Shown: positions 1-5,052 of the stretch, piece by piece
Position numbering within the stretch: position 1 is the stretch's first letter
Layout: every line of letters begins with the position of its first letter
Source: Saprospiraceae bacterium
GTDB taxonomy: Bacteria > Bacteroidota > Bacteroidia > Chitinophagales > Saprospiraceae
Assembly: GCA_007128085.1 (NCBI GenBank)
Contig: SKYC01000028.1
Location: forward strand, 1 to 5,052
Direction of reading: 5' to 3'
DNA length: 5,052 nucleotides
Notes under the pieces: generated by a model
What the model was told of the DNA's origin: nothing
The model's input: only the letters and a program-made list of their open reading frames with translations
The model's database searches: none
Translations under genes and position numbers: made by a program

Positions 1-197
1 AGTATCAGGACGAGGAAGGGGATACGGAGAGTCTGAGTGGACTTTTTGACCTCAATTTGAGCGCCGATTATTTTTTCAACGACTACCTGGCTGCTTTTGT
101 CAGTGTACAGAATATATTCAATAACAAAAGACAGCGTTGGGTCAATTACCCATCCTTTGGCATCAATGCGCACGCAGGTGTGTTTCTGAGATTTTGA
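1..197 (+). CDS. C-terminal end of an outer-membrane beta-barrel protein (TonB-dependent receptor-like), 5'-truncated
   Basis: The reading frame is open from base 3 and gives 64 residues before the TGA at 195-197; the start lies outside the window. The fragment alternates polar and hydrophobic residues as amphipathic strands do (LFDLNLSADYFF, LAAFVSVQNIF, INAHAGVFLRF). It carries the NIFNNKRQRWVNYPSFG stretch that resembles the last loop and strands of Bacteroidota TonB-dependent receptors and related barrels. The final residue is Phe, preceded by aromatic and hydrophobic residues at alternate positions, which is the usual C-terminal signal recognised by the BAM machinery for outer-membrane insertion. 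The substrate cannot be judged because the plug domain and most of the barrel are missing. It could also be a TonB-independent barrel of a similar fold. The barrel assignment is firm; the TonB assignment is inference. Confidence 0.72.
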   Translation, partial: YQDEEGDTESLSGLFDLNLSADYFFNDYLAAFVSVQNIFNNKRQRWVNYPSFGINAHAGVFLRF

Positions 198-287
198 TTT
201 TAAAACAGCTGCTTTTTCAATTTTTCGATTTCAAAATTCAGCACCAGCACTGAACTAATTTTCTACCTTTTACTGTTTAGTAACGGA

Positions 288-641
288 ATGGACAAAACAG
301 AACTTTTTACGAGCATTAAAAAAGGAGTTAGAAAGTCTGGGATTCAGCTGGCTTACACCACCCTCCTGCTCTACCATGCACTTTCACGCAAGGAGACGCC
401 CTACTGGGCCAAGTCGATTATCAGTGGTGCACTGGTTTATCTGGTGTGTCCTGTGGATGCGATACCCGATGTAACACCCATACTGGGATATACAGACGAT
501 CTGGGAGTGCTGTCTTTCGGGCTCGTTTCCGTAGCGGCCTATATTAATAAAGATGTCAAGAGCAAAGCGCGGGAACAACTCAAATGCTTTTTTAAGAACT
601 ACCGCGAAGCGGACTTGAGTTGTGTTGACAGCAAACTTTGA
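288..641 (+). CDS. DUF1232 (YkvA-like) small membrane protein
   Basis: This is a 117-residue protein with the DUF1232 signature: YLVCPVDAIPD at residues 51-61 followed by GYTDDLGVL at 67-75. The family pattern is a hydrophobic helix, then P-x-D-x-I-P-D, a short turn, and D-D-x-x-V/A-L. The stretch from about residue 41 to 85 is hydrophobic and probably forms two membrane-associated helices, while the N-terminus (KKGVRK) and the C-terminal tail (KDVKSKAREQLKCFFKN) are basic and probably cytoplasmic. Members are widespread in bacteria and have no established biochemical role. The ATG at 288 is the first in frame and gives the normal length; no Shine-Dalgarno is visible, as is common in Bacteroidota. 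The gene sits 90 bases after the barrel gene and 128 bases before typA, and no convincing promoter was found directly upstream, so it may be read through from the barrel gene. Confidence 0.82.
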   Translation: MDKTELFTSIKKGVRKSGIQLAYTTLLLYHALSRKETPYWAKSIISGALVYLVCPVDAIPDVTPILGYTDDLGVLSFGLVSVAAYINKDVKSKAREQLKCFFKNYREADLSCVDSKL

Positions 642-671
642 ATTACCTAAATCCGCTTGAAATTTTACCAA

Positions 672-705
672 AAAGATAGCTGCCAATTACAAAAGAACTA
701 TCTTT
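672..705. repeat. 8-bp perfect inverted repeat overlapping the typA -7 element
   Basis: AAAGATAG at 672-679 is the exact reverse complement of CTATCTTT at 698-705, with 18 bases between. The right arm contains most of the typA -7 box (699-706). It could be an operator half-site pair or a weak AT-rich hairpin after the DUF1232 gene; a chance match is also possible in A/T-rich DNA. Confidence 0.4.
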
Positions 706-706
706 G
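699..706 (+). promoter_or_regulatory. Bacteroidota-type -7 element, probable typA promoter
   Basis: TATCTTTG is a perfect match to the TAnnTTTG -7 consensus of Bacteroidota primary sigma factors and lies 63 bases before the typA ATG. Transcription would be expected to start near 711-714, giving a leader of roughly 57 bases. No TTG-like -33 element is present at the usual 17-23 base spacing (675-681 reads GATAGCT), so the call rests on the -7 box and its position. Confidence 0.6.
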
Positions 707-723
707 CGCGATTTTTAACCACA

Positions 724-751
724 GTTCCTGAATAAAACAGACAGCGGGAAC
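724..751 (+). promoter_or_regulatory. Candidate hairpin in the typA 5' leader
   Basis: GTTCCTG at 724-730 can pair with CGGGAAC at 745-751 (seven pairs, one of them G-U) around a 14-base A-rich loop. It would lie wholly within the predicted leader, ending 18 bases before the ATG, and no U-tract follows, so it is not a terminator. Any regulatory role is speculation. Confidence 0.25.
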
Positions 752-769
752 CAATTATTAATATTTTTT

Positions 770-2599
770 ATGCAAAAAAGAGAAGACCTTAGAAATATTG
801 CCATCATAGCCCATGTCGATCACGGCAAGACCACTCTCGTTGACAAAATACTCGAGTTTACCGGACACTTCAATGAGAGAGATACGATGGTAGAACAGTT
901 TATGGATCAGAACGATCTCGAAAGAGAAAGGGGGATCACAATTGTTTCCAAAAACATTACCGCCACTTACAAAGGAGTGAGAATCAACATCATAGACACT
1001 CCGGGTCACGCCGATTTTGGCGGGGAAGTCGAACGTGTACTGAACATGGCGGATGGTGTCGTCCTTCTGGTCGATGCTTTTGAAGGCCCCATGCCTCAAA
1101 CCCGTTACGTATTGTCGAAAGCATTAACACTTAACAAAAAAGTAGTGGTGCTTGTCAATAAGGTTGATAAGGATAATTGCCGGCCGGAAGAAGTACAGGA
1201 AATGGTTTTTGACCTGATGTGCGAACTAGAGGCCGATGAGGATCAATTAAATTTTTCAACCATCTACGGATCGGCCAAAAAAGGTTGGATGGGGCCAGAT
1301 TTCAACCAAGTTGAAGACGACATCAGTTACCTTCTGGATCAAATACTGCTGGAAGTACCTCCACCGAAAGTGGAGGAAGGCAGACTGCAAATGCAAATCA
1401 CTGCCATCGACCACAGCAATTACATCGGTAGAATCGCCATTGGTAAAGTTCACCGCGGAACCATAAAGGCCGGGCAGCAAATTGCCCTGTTGAATAAAGA
1501 CGGCAGTAAAAAACAACTGAAGGTCAGAGAACTGTTTGGCTTTGAAGGACAAGAAAGAGTCAGCAAAGAAAGCATAGATGCCGGTGATATTTGCGCCATC
1601 AGTGGAATAGAGAGTTTTGAAATTGGCGATACCATTGCCGATCCGGAACTACCGGAAGCAATGCCGCCTATTTCTATGGATGAGCCCACCATGAGTATGT
1701 TGTTTACAGTAAACAACAGTCCCTTCTTCGGAAAAGAGGGGAAGTTTGTGACCTCGCGCCAAATCCGGGATCGCCTGTTTAAAGAAACGGAAAAAAATCT
1801 GGCACTCCGAGTAGAGGAAACCCAATCTCCTGAAATTTTCAACGTGCACGGACGAGGGGTTTTACACCTCTCTATTCTCATTGAAACCATGAGAAGGGAG
1901 TCCTTTGAATTGCAGGTGGGAAAACCACAAGTACTTACCCGCACCGGACCCAACGGCAAAGAAGAACCCATAGAAGAACTGGTGATCGATTGTCCCGAAG
2001 ATTACTCGGGAACCGTCATTGATATGGTCACCAAAAGGATGGGGGAACTAGAAAAAATGGAGCCTCGTGGGGGGATGATGCATCACGAATTTAAAATTCC
2101 CACCCGCGGACTGATCGGACTGAAAAATCTCATGTTGACAGCAACGGCAGGAGAGGCCATTTTGTATCACAGATACTCGCATTACGGCCCCTGGAAAGGA
2201 GAGATAGAGGGCAGAAACAAGGGCGTCATGATCGCCTCAGAACCCGGAACATCCATACCTTTTGCCATGAATAAACTTCAGGATCGAGGCCACTTTTTCA
2301 TAGCGCCGGGCATGGCTATTTACGAAGGCCAGGTGGTCGGAGAACACAGCAGGGAAAACGATCTTGTAGTCAATCTTACCAAGGCGAAAAAACTGACCAA
2401 TATGAGGGCCTCCGGTTCCGATGACAAGGTGAAACTTCCACCGCCCAAACTCATGAGTCTGGAAGAAGCCATGGAATATATCGGTGAGGATGAATACGTA
2501 GAAATTACGCCCTCCAATATACGCTTGAGAAAAATACTTCTGAAAGAGAGCGACAGAAAGCGAAAATCCAATCCGGCTCTCGCCAATATAAAGTTTTAA
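770..2599 (+). CDS. typA: Ribosome-associated translational GTPase BipA/TypA
   Basis: This is a complete 609-residue protein, the normal size for BipA/TypA (about 600). All GTPase motifs are intact: G1 AHVDHGKT at 14-21, G2 RGIT at 54-57, G3 DTPGH at 76-80, G4 NKVD at 130-133 and G5 GSAK at 167-170. They are followed by a beta-barrel domain II (about 200-290), an EF-G-like domain III (about 300-390), an EF-G domain V-like module (about 395-475, containing GGMMHHEFKIPTRGLIG) and the BipA-specific C-terminal domain (about 480-600), which includes GQVVGEHSRENDLVVNLTKAKKLTNMRASG in pieces typical of the family. Family knowledge: it binds the 70S ribosome in the EF-G site, assists 50S assembly at low temperature and affects stress responses. 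The ATG at 770 starts the canonical MxKREDLRNIAIIAHVDHG-type N-terminus and sits in an A/T-rich leader without a Shine-Dalgarno. It appears monocistronic, with its own -7 box upstream and a terminator downstream. Confidence 0.97.
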   Translation: MQKREDLRNIAIIAHVDHGKTTLVDKILEFTGHFNERDTMVEQFMDQNDLERERGITIVSKNITATYKGVRINIIDTPGHADFGGEVERVLNMADGVVLLVDAFEGPMPQTRYVLSKALTLNKKVVVLVNKVDKDNCRPEEVQEMVFDLMCELEADEDQLNFSTIYGSAKKGWMGPDFNQVEDDISYLLDQILLEVPPPKVEEGRLQMQITAIDHSNYIGRIAIGKVHRGTIKAGQQIALLNKDGSKKQLKVRELFGFEGQERVSKESIDAGDICAISGIESFEIGDTIADPELPEAMPPISMDEPTMSMLFTVNNSPFFGKEGKFVTSRQIRDRLFKETEKNLALRVEETQSPEIFNVHGRGVLHLSILIETMRRESFELQVGKPQVLTRTGPNGKEEPIEELVIDCPEDYSGTVIDMVTKRMGELEKMEPRGGMMHHEFKIPTRGLIGLKNLMLTATAGEAILYHRYSHYGPWKGEIEGRNKGVMIASEPGTSIPFAMNKLQDRGHFFIAPGMAIYEGQVVGEHSRENDLVVNLTKAKKLTNMRASGSDDKVKLPPPKLMSLEEAMEYIGEDEYVEITPSNIRLRKILLKESDRKRKSNPALANIKF

Positions 2600-2629
2600 T
2601 TCGGTTTAACCGGAACGCAACACGAGTCT

Positions 2630-2672
2630 AAAGGTGTGCGGTGCTTAAGGGTATCGTACACCTTTACTTTTT
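2630..2672 (+). terminator. Rho-independent terminator of typA, shared with the convergent gene end
   Basis: Bases 2630-2645 pair with 2650-2665 to give a 16-pair stem (outer eight pairs AAAGGTGT/ACACCTTT perfect, four G-U pairs further in) closed by a 4-base loop TAAG. A TTTTT run follows at 2668-2672, so the plus-strand orientation is the stronger terminator. The right arm includes two bases of the stop codon of the minus-strand membrane-protein gene, so the hairpin also forms at the end of that transcript, but there it lacks a following U-tract. A short second palindrome (CGGTTTAACCG, 2602-2612) sits between the typA stop and this stem. Confidence 0.82.
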
Positions 2673-3659
2673 CAGCAGGTAATAGAAGGTCAAAACAAGG
2701 AAACCTTCCATTTTTTTCAAACCACTCATATGCCGGGTACTGCCCCAGGCCGATCGGACGATGGTTTTGAGCCGCGGAAACAATTCCCGGATCTCCCCCA
2801 CTTCCTTTTCTCTGCCCTCAAAGCGACGCCTCATGGTTTTCCTCAATAGGTAAAACAGCATGGGGTTGAGAATATACAACCACACCCATATGACCAGTAC
2901 GGTTCGCAAAAGGATATAAAACACACCGGACCAATCCGAAATGGTGGAAGAAAACAATACGGTAAAAACCAGCAAAATAAGCAAAACGACCGCCCGGGTC
3001 AACCTGCGCTTTTTGGGTTTCTTTTCCCGAACGGTAACCTCAGGCTCTTCAACCAAACCCAGCGGAATATCGGTCTCGAGGCGCTGCAGTTTTCGTTGGA
3101 TCCTGATATACATATACGCAGCGGTCAGACCTCCTGCAAAATAAATCATCAAGTAGCCCGAAACAGCGGTCCAGGAGAAAAAATACCCCTCGGGTGCGGA
3201 AGAAAAAAACAGTAGGTAAACAGACTGTCCAAATTCATTGACCGCCTCCCAGAAACTCATGCCAAATAAAACGGTGAGAATGATTAACTTCTGCAGTGCG
3301 GACTCCAGCATGGCCACCACGGCGAACAAAAACAGGGCGAAATTGGATCGCTTGAAAAAACTAAAAATGAAGGCTCCCAAAAACCCTTGGAACAATACCG
3401 CAAAGTAGGCCATTATCCCGGAATGGGGAGAGACCAGCATTTTTACGAAAACCACCAGCAAGACAGATCGGACAATCACTTTGGCTGAGTAATTGGAGTG
3501 CCCGGCAATCATGGCGATGTAAATAATGGACAAACCGCACAGAATCAAACCACTGAAGGGCGGCTTGAACAAGTGCAAAACGCCACCCAGACCGGCTTCT
3601 GTAAAAGCCCAAAGAGCAGTGAGCCTGACTACAGCCTCCTTATTGGAAAGCTCGCTCAT
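2664..3659 (-). CDS. Multi-pass inner-membrane protein of unknown function, downstream of gldC
   Basis: I do not recognise a named family. From the ATG at 3659 the protein has 331 residues and about eight hydrophobic segments: roughly 12-30, 35-52, 62-78, 82-100, 105-132, 162-184, 222-240 and 246-272. A charged, very basic linker (185-221, with REKKPKKRR) separates six N-terminal segments from the last two, and a basic, probably cytoplasmic tail of about 60 residues ends it (273-331). The N-terminal half, with its LWAFTEAGLGG start and the polar KMLVSPHSG turn at 73-81, loosely resembles the six-helix membrane components of vitamin or metal ECF-type importers, but this is only a visual impression. 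An upstream in-frame ATG at 3731 was rejected because it would read 61 bases into gldC and adds an unlikely basic N-terminus. The gene starts 10 bases after the gldC stop, so the two are almost certainly one transcript. The stop codon lies inside the shared terminator stem. Confidence 0.78.
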   Translation of the reverse strand: MSELSNKEAVVRLTALWAFTEAGLGGVLHLFKPPFSGLILCGLSIIYIAMIAGHSNYSAKVIVRSVLLVVFVKMLVSPHSGIMAYFAVLFQGFLGAFIFSFFKRSNFALFLFAVVAMLESALQKLIILTVLFGMSFWEAVNEFGQSVYLLFFSSAPEGYFFSWTAVSGYLMIYFAGGLTAAYMYIRIQRKLQRLETDIPLGLVEEPEVTVREKKPKKRRLTRAVVLLILLVFTVLFSSTISDWSGVFYILLRTVLVIWVWLYILNPMLFYLLRKTMRRRFEGREKEVGEIRELFPRLKTIVRSAWGSTRHMSGLKKMEGFLVLTFYYLLKK

Positions 3660-3669
3660 TTTTCTGTAT

Positions 3670-4044
3670 TTACTCCTTGGCCGGATCCGAAGGGGGCACG
3701 ATTTCAGTCGTCTCGCCAAAGTATTCGGCAAACTGTCGCATTTGCCCCGCCAGTTCTTTGTTGCCCGTAGATCTGAGATAAGTCTCTGACAACCCCTTGA
3801 GCGTATGGTAGACCATTCGATCCATTTCCATCACCTGTAAATCCTCCGTCCATAGATCGATCCTCAGGGTATCCCTACTCTTTTCATCAAAAAAAGAAAC
3901 CAACATCCCCTTGGCATTCAAAAATTGTCGCCCTTCCGGATTGTCATCCGCTCTCCATTTGATTTCGGCAGGTACGCTCTCCTCGTTCAACCCTACCACC
4001 ACTTCTATTCTGGACTCTTTCTTTATGTTTTTTTCCTCGCTCAT
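3670..4044 (-). CDS. gldC: Gliding motility protein GldC
   Basis: This 124-residue protein matches the GldC family along its length: an N-terminal beta-rich part (IEVVVGLNEESVPAEIKWRA, about 13-32), a middle stretch ending in the hallmark DTLRIDLWTEDL (58-69), then helices covering VMEMDRMVYHTLKGLSETYL (71-90) and MRQFAEYFGE (102-111). Typical GldC is about 110 residues; this one has a slightly longer charged N-terminus and a short acidic tail. There is no signal peptide or membrane segment, so it is expected to be cytoplasmic. Family knowledge: gldC was found beside gldB in Flavobacterium johnsoniae, where its loss weakens but does not abolish gliding, and it also occurs in non-gliding Bacteroidota, so presence alone does not prove motility. 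No gldB is adjacent here; instead a membrane-protein gene follows after 10 bases. The ATG at 4044 is preceded by CAGAGAAAA rather than a Shine-Dalgarno and has its own promoter. Confidence 0.9.
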   Translation of the reverse strand: MSEEKNIKKESRIEVVVGLNEESVPAEIKWRADDNPEGRQFLNAKGMLVSFFDEKSRDTLRIDLWTEDLQVMEMDRMVYHTLKGLSETYLRSTGNKELAGQMRQFAEYFGETTEIVPPSDPAKE

Positions 4045-4063
4045 TTTTCTCTGTTTTAGAGTG

Positions 4064-4095
4064 CAAACATACTAACCTGAGTTCGAATATTCTAA
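4064..4095 (-). promoter_or_regulatory. Probable gldC promoter (Bacteroidota type)
   Basis: Read on the minus strand, TATGTTTG at 4071-4064 is a perfect TAnnTTTG -7 element. A degenerate -33 element, TTA (4095-4093, within GAGTTAG), lies 21 bases upstream, within the usual spacing. The transcript would begin about 4057-4060, leaving a very short leader of roughly 15 bases before the gldC ATG. Its upstream half overlaps the palindrome at 4079-4098. Confidence 0.6.
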
Positions 4096-4098
4096 CTC
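4079..4098. promoter_or_regulatory. 20-bp near-perfect palindrome over the gldC -33/spacer region, candidate operator
   Basis: GAGTTCGAATATTCTAACTC is symmetrical at nine of ten base pairs (only C4084/T4093 breaks it), with GAATATTC at its core. It occupies the spacer and -33 part of the gldC promoter, where a dimeric repressor would block RNA polymerase. The binding protein is unknown. Confidence 0.45.
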
Positions 4099-4115
4099 GC
4101 ATAAAAATTTATGCG
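4098..4115. promoter_or_regulatory. 18-bp perfect palindrome abutting the first dyad
   Basis: CGCATAAAAATTTATGCG pairs perfectly over eight base pairs around a central AA. It shares base 4098 with the preceding dyad and is flanked by direct repeats CTAACTC (4092-4098 and 4117-4123); a related CTAACCT is at 4072-4078. No gene is transcribed into it as a 3' end from either side, so it is more likely a protein-binding site than a terminator. Confidence 0.4.
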
Positions 4116-4232
4116 GCTAACTCTTAGAACCCAACCCCCTACCCCGGTTGAACTTTTTACCATCCAATCAGTACCCTCAAATAAACAGCCATTTTCAAAC
4201 TTCTGTAAAAATGCGGGTTAAGCCTCTATTCA

Positions 4233-4265
4233 TTGATCCCTCTCCGAGAAAATTTCGTAAATTTA
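4233..4265 (+). promoter_or_regulatory. Weak candidate promoter for the DUF7009-like gene and fdhD
   Basis: TTG (4233-4235), a 22-base spacer and TAAATTTA (4258-4265) resemble the Bacteroidota TTG/TAnnTTTG pair, but the last base of the -7 box is A instead of G. It would place the transcript start about 35 bases before the GTG start codon at 4306. The sequence between here and the palindromes at 4079-4115 holds a C-rich patch (4131-4145) and nothing else I can name. Confidence 0.3.
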
Positions 4266-4305
4266 CCGCCCGTTATAAGTCATCTACCAACAAAATTACA
4301 AGGAC

Positions 4306-4689
4306 GTGAAAATCAGAATAAAAGAAAACTCGGTAAGACTCAGACTCACACAGAACGAAGTGGATGAGTTCAACCGCAACGGACATTACGAACAGCGATG
4401 TTGTTTTGGCCCCTCTCCCACCGGTCAATTGACTTACGGCCTGACAAAAAAGGAGGGTATCTCTGAACTTTCTGCCCACTTTGAGTCTGGGAATATAAAG
4501 GTTTACGTTCCCGCTTCTATGGGCGAAAAATGGGCCACCACAGAAGAGGTCGGCATGGAAAACCATCAGGGATTGCACGATGGCAGCAAATTGCGTATTT
4601 TGGTAGAAAAGGACTTTCAGTGTTTAAAACCGAGACCGGAAGAAGACGAAACAGACAACTTTCCTCACCCCGAAGCCGTCCAAATGTAA
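4306..4689 (+). CDS. Conserved small protein, DUF7009-like, coupled to fdhD
   Basis: This 127-residue protein begins at a GTG: no in-frame ATG exists before residue 84, and the N-terminus MKIRIKENSVRLRLTQNEVD is the form I recall for a conserved Bacteroidota family that has been labelled DUF7009. AGGA sits at 4301-4304, only one base before the GTG, too close to be a good ribosome-binding site. The first 75 residues look like alternating beta strands (SVRLRL, QLTYGL, ISELSAHFE, NIKVYVPA), followed by WATTEEVGME (76-85), the likely conserved LVEKDFQCL (99-107), and an acidic-then-HP tail (PEEDETDNFPHP, 111-122). There is no signal peptide or membrane segment, so it is probably cytoplasmic. Cysteines are at 32, 33 and 106. 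Its TAA overlaps the fdhD ATG by one base (TAATG), suggesting translational coupling and a role linked to molybdenum/tungsten enzyme maturation. The function itself is unknown. Confidence 0.82.
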   Translation: MKIRIKENSVRLRLTQNEVDEFNRNGHYEQRCCFGPSPTGQLTYGLTKKEGISELSAHFESGNIKVYVPASMGEKWATTEEVGMENHQGLHDGSKLRILVEKDFQCLKPRPEEDETDNFPHPEAVQM

Positions 4690-5052
4690 TGAGGGTATCC
4701 CAATCGAGTCTATCGGCCAGAAAGATCACCAAAGTAATGGAGGGCAAAGAAGCCCGCCAATTTGAAGATTTTCTCACGGGCGAAGAGCCACTGGCCATCA
4801 TCGTACACTACGAAAAAAATGGTGTCCTGGTGGAGTTTCCTCTTTCTATCACCATGCGCACCCCGGGAGCAGATGAGGCACTGGTCTCCGGTTTCCTGCT
4901 TACCGAAGGCATTATTGACTCCCCCGGTCAGATTGCCTCCATTGAATCGGATGGAAGATCCTCCAACGCCCTTCTTCGAGACCAAACCATTAGAGTTACA
5001 TTAAAAAAGGGCTTCGTTTTTGACGAGAATCAATTCAACCGGAATTTTTATG
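4689..5052 (+). CDS. fdhD: Formate dehydrogenase accessory sulfurtransferase FdhD, 3'-truncated by the window
   Basis: The frame from the ATG at 4689 stays open to the window edge and gives the first 121 residues of a protein normally of about 260-280. FdhD features are clear: EEPLAIIV at 32-39, the conserved TMRTPGADEALVSGFLLTEG (55-74) continuing into II, and RNFY at 118-121, which in this family precedes the S-S-C-G-x-C-G cysteine motif that carries persulfide; that motif should lie just past the edge. Family knowledge: FdhD transfers sulfur from the cysteine desulfurase IscS to the molybdopterin cofactor of formate dehydrogenase in the cytoplasm, and is required for its activity. The ATG shares one base with the stop codon of the preceding gene and no separate Shine-Dalgarno is needed for reinitiation. 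The residues before EEPLAI (about 31) form a somewhat long but ordinary N-terminal extension. Confidence 0.93.
   Translation, partial: MRVSQSSLSARKITKVMEGKEARQFEDFLTGEEPLAIIVHYEKNGVLVEFPLSITMRTPGADEALVSGFLLTEGIIDSPGQIASIESDGRSSNALLRDQTIRVTLKKGFVFDENQFNRNFY

Noticed and set aside
237..254. Short stem TTCAG/CTGAA after the barrel gene as a terminator
   Set aside because: Only five pairs with an 8-base loop and no following T-run.
264..271. TACCTTTT as a -7 box for the DUF1232 gene
   Set aside because: The last base differs from TAnnTTTG, there is no -33 partner at the right distance, and such matches are common in A/T-rich spacers.
384..686. Open frame on the minus strand opposite the DUF1232 gene
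   Set aside because: The DUF1232 signature is on the plus strand; the opposite translation has no recognisable pattern.
758..2586. Several open frames antisense to typA (758-1099, 1256-1552, 1450-1971, 1649-1849, 2320-2586)
   Set aside because: They mirror a well-conserved GTPase gene and show low-complexity or unfamiliar translations with no motifs or start signals.
3660..3731. Upstream in-frame ATG that would lengthen the membrane protein by 24 residues
   Set aside because: It lies within the gldC coding sequence, and the added residues are basic and unlike a membrane-protein start. The ATG at 3659 has an A-rich start context that matches the one before gldC.
2941..3789. Plus-strand open frames opposite the membrane protein and gldC (2941-3144, 3498-3770, 3526-3789) and a minus-strand one in another frame (3361-3612)
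   Set aside because: They overlap real coding sequence and each other and do not resemble proteins.
4132..4155. CAACC/GGTTG stem around a C-rich loop followed by AACTTTTT, as a terminator
   Set aside because: Five pairs only, and no plus-strand gene lies upstream to be terminated.
4273..5004. Open frames in other phases over the DUF7009-like gene and fdhD (4273-4578, 4517-4801, 4710-4985, 4762-5004)
   Set aside because: The FdhD and DUF7009-like motifs lie in the chosen frames; these alternatives are shadows.

Overview
The window looks like a piece of a Bacteroidota chromosome. The evidence is a gldC gene (a gliding-motility family known from this phylum), a Bacteroidota-type BipA/TypA, the end of an outer-membrane beta-barrel, start sites with A/T-rich leaders and mostly no useful Shine-Dalgarno, and two perfect matches to the Bacteroidota -7 promoter element TAnnTTTG (TATCTTTG before typA, TATGTTTG before gldC). 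Nothing seen fixes the order or genus. No tRNA, rRNA, CRISPR array or mobile element was recognised.

Layout. Bases 1-197 hold the last 64 codons of an outer-membrane beta-barrel protein, probably a TonB-dependent receptor. A small DUF1232 (YkvA-like) membrane protein follows at 288-641. Then comes typA/bipA at 770-2599, a complete ribosome-associated translational GTPase with its own promoter and a strong rho-independent terminator at 2630-2672. This terminator lies on the stop codon of a convergent minus-strand pair: gldC (4044-3670) and, 10 bases further on, an unrecognised multi-pass membrane protein (3659-2664).

The 261-base divergent spacer 4045-4305 carries the gldC promoter, two abutting palindromes and a direct repeat in the gldC -33 region, and a weaker candidate promoter for the rightward genes. 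To the right, a conserved small protein (DUF7009-like, GTG start, 4306-4689) overlaps by one base the start of fdhD, which runs off the window at 5052. FdhD matures molybdenum/tungsten formate dehydrogenases, so the small protein is a candidate accessory factor by context.

Most of this is ordinary core genome. The least explained parts are the gldC-membrane protein pair, the double-dyad regulatory region before it, and the protein translationally coupled to FdhD. I saw no clear evidence of a wholly new system.
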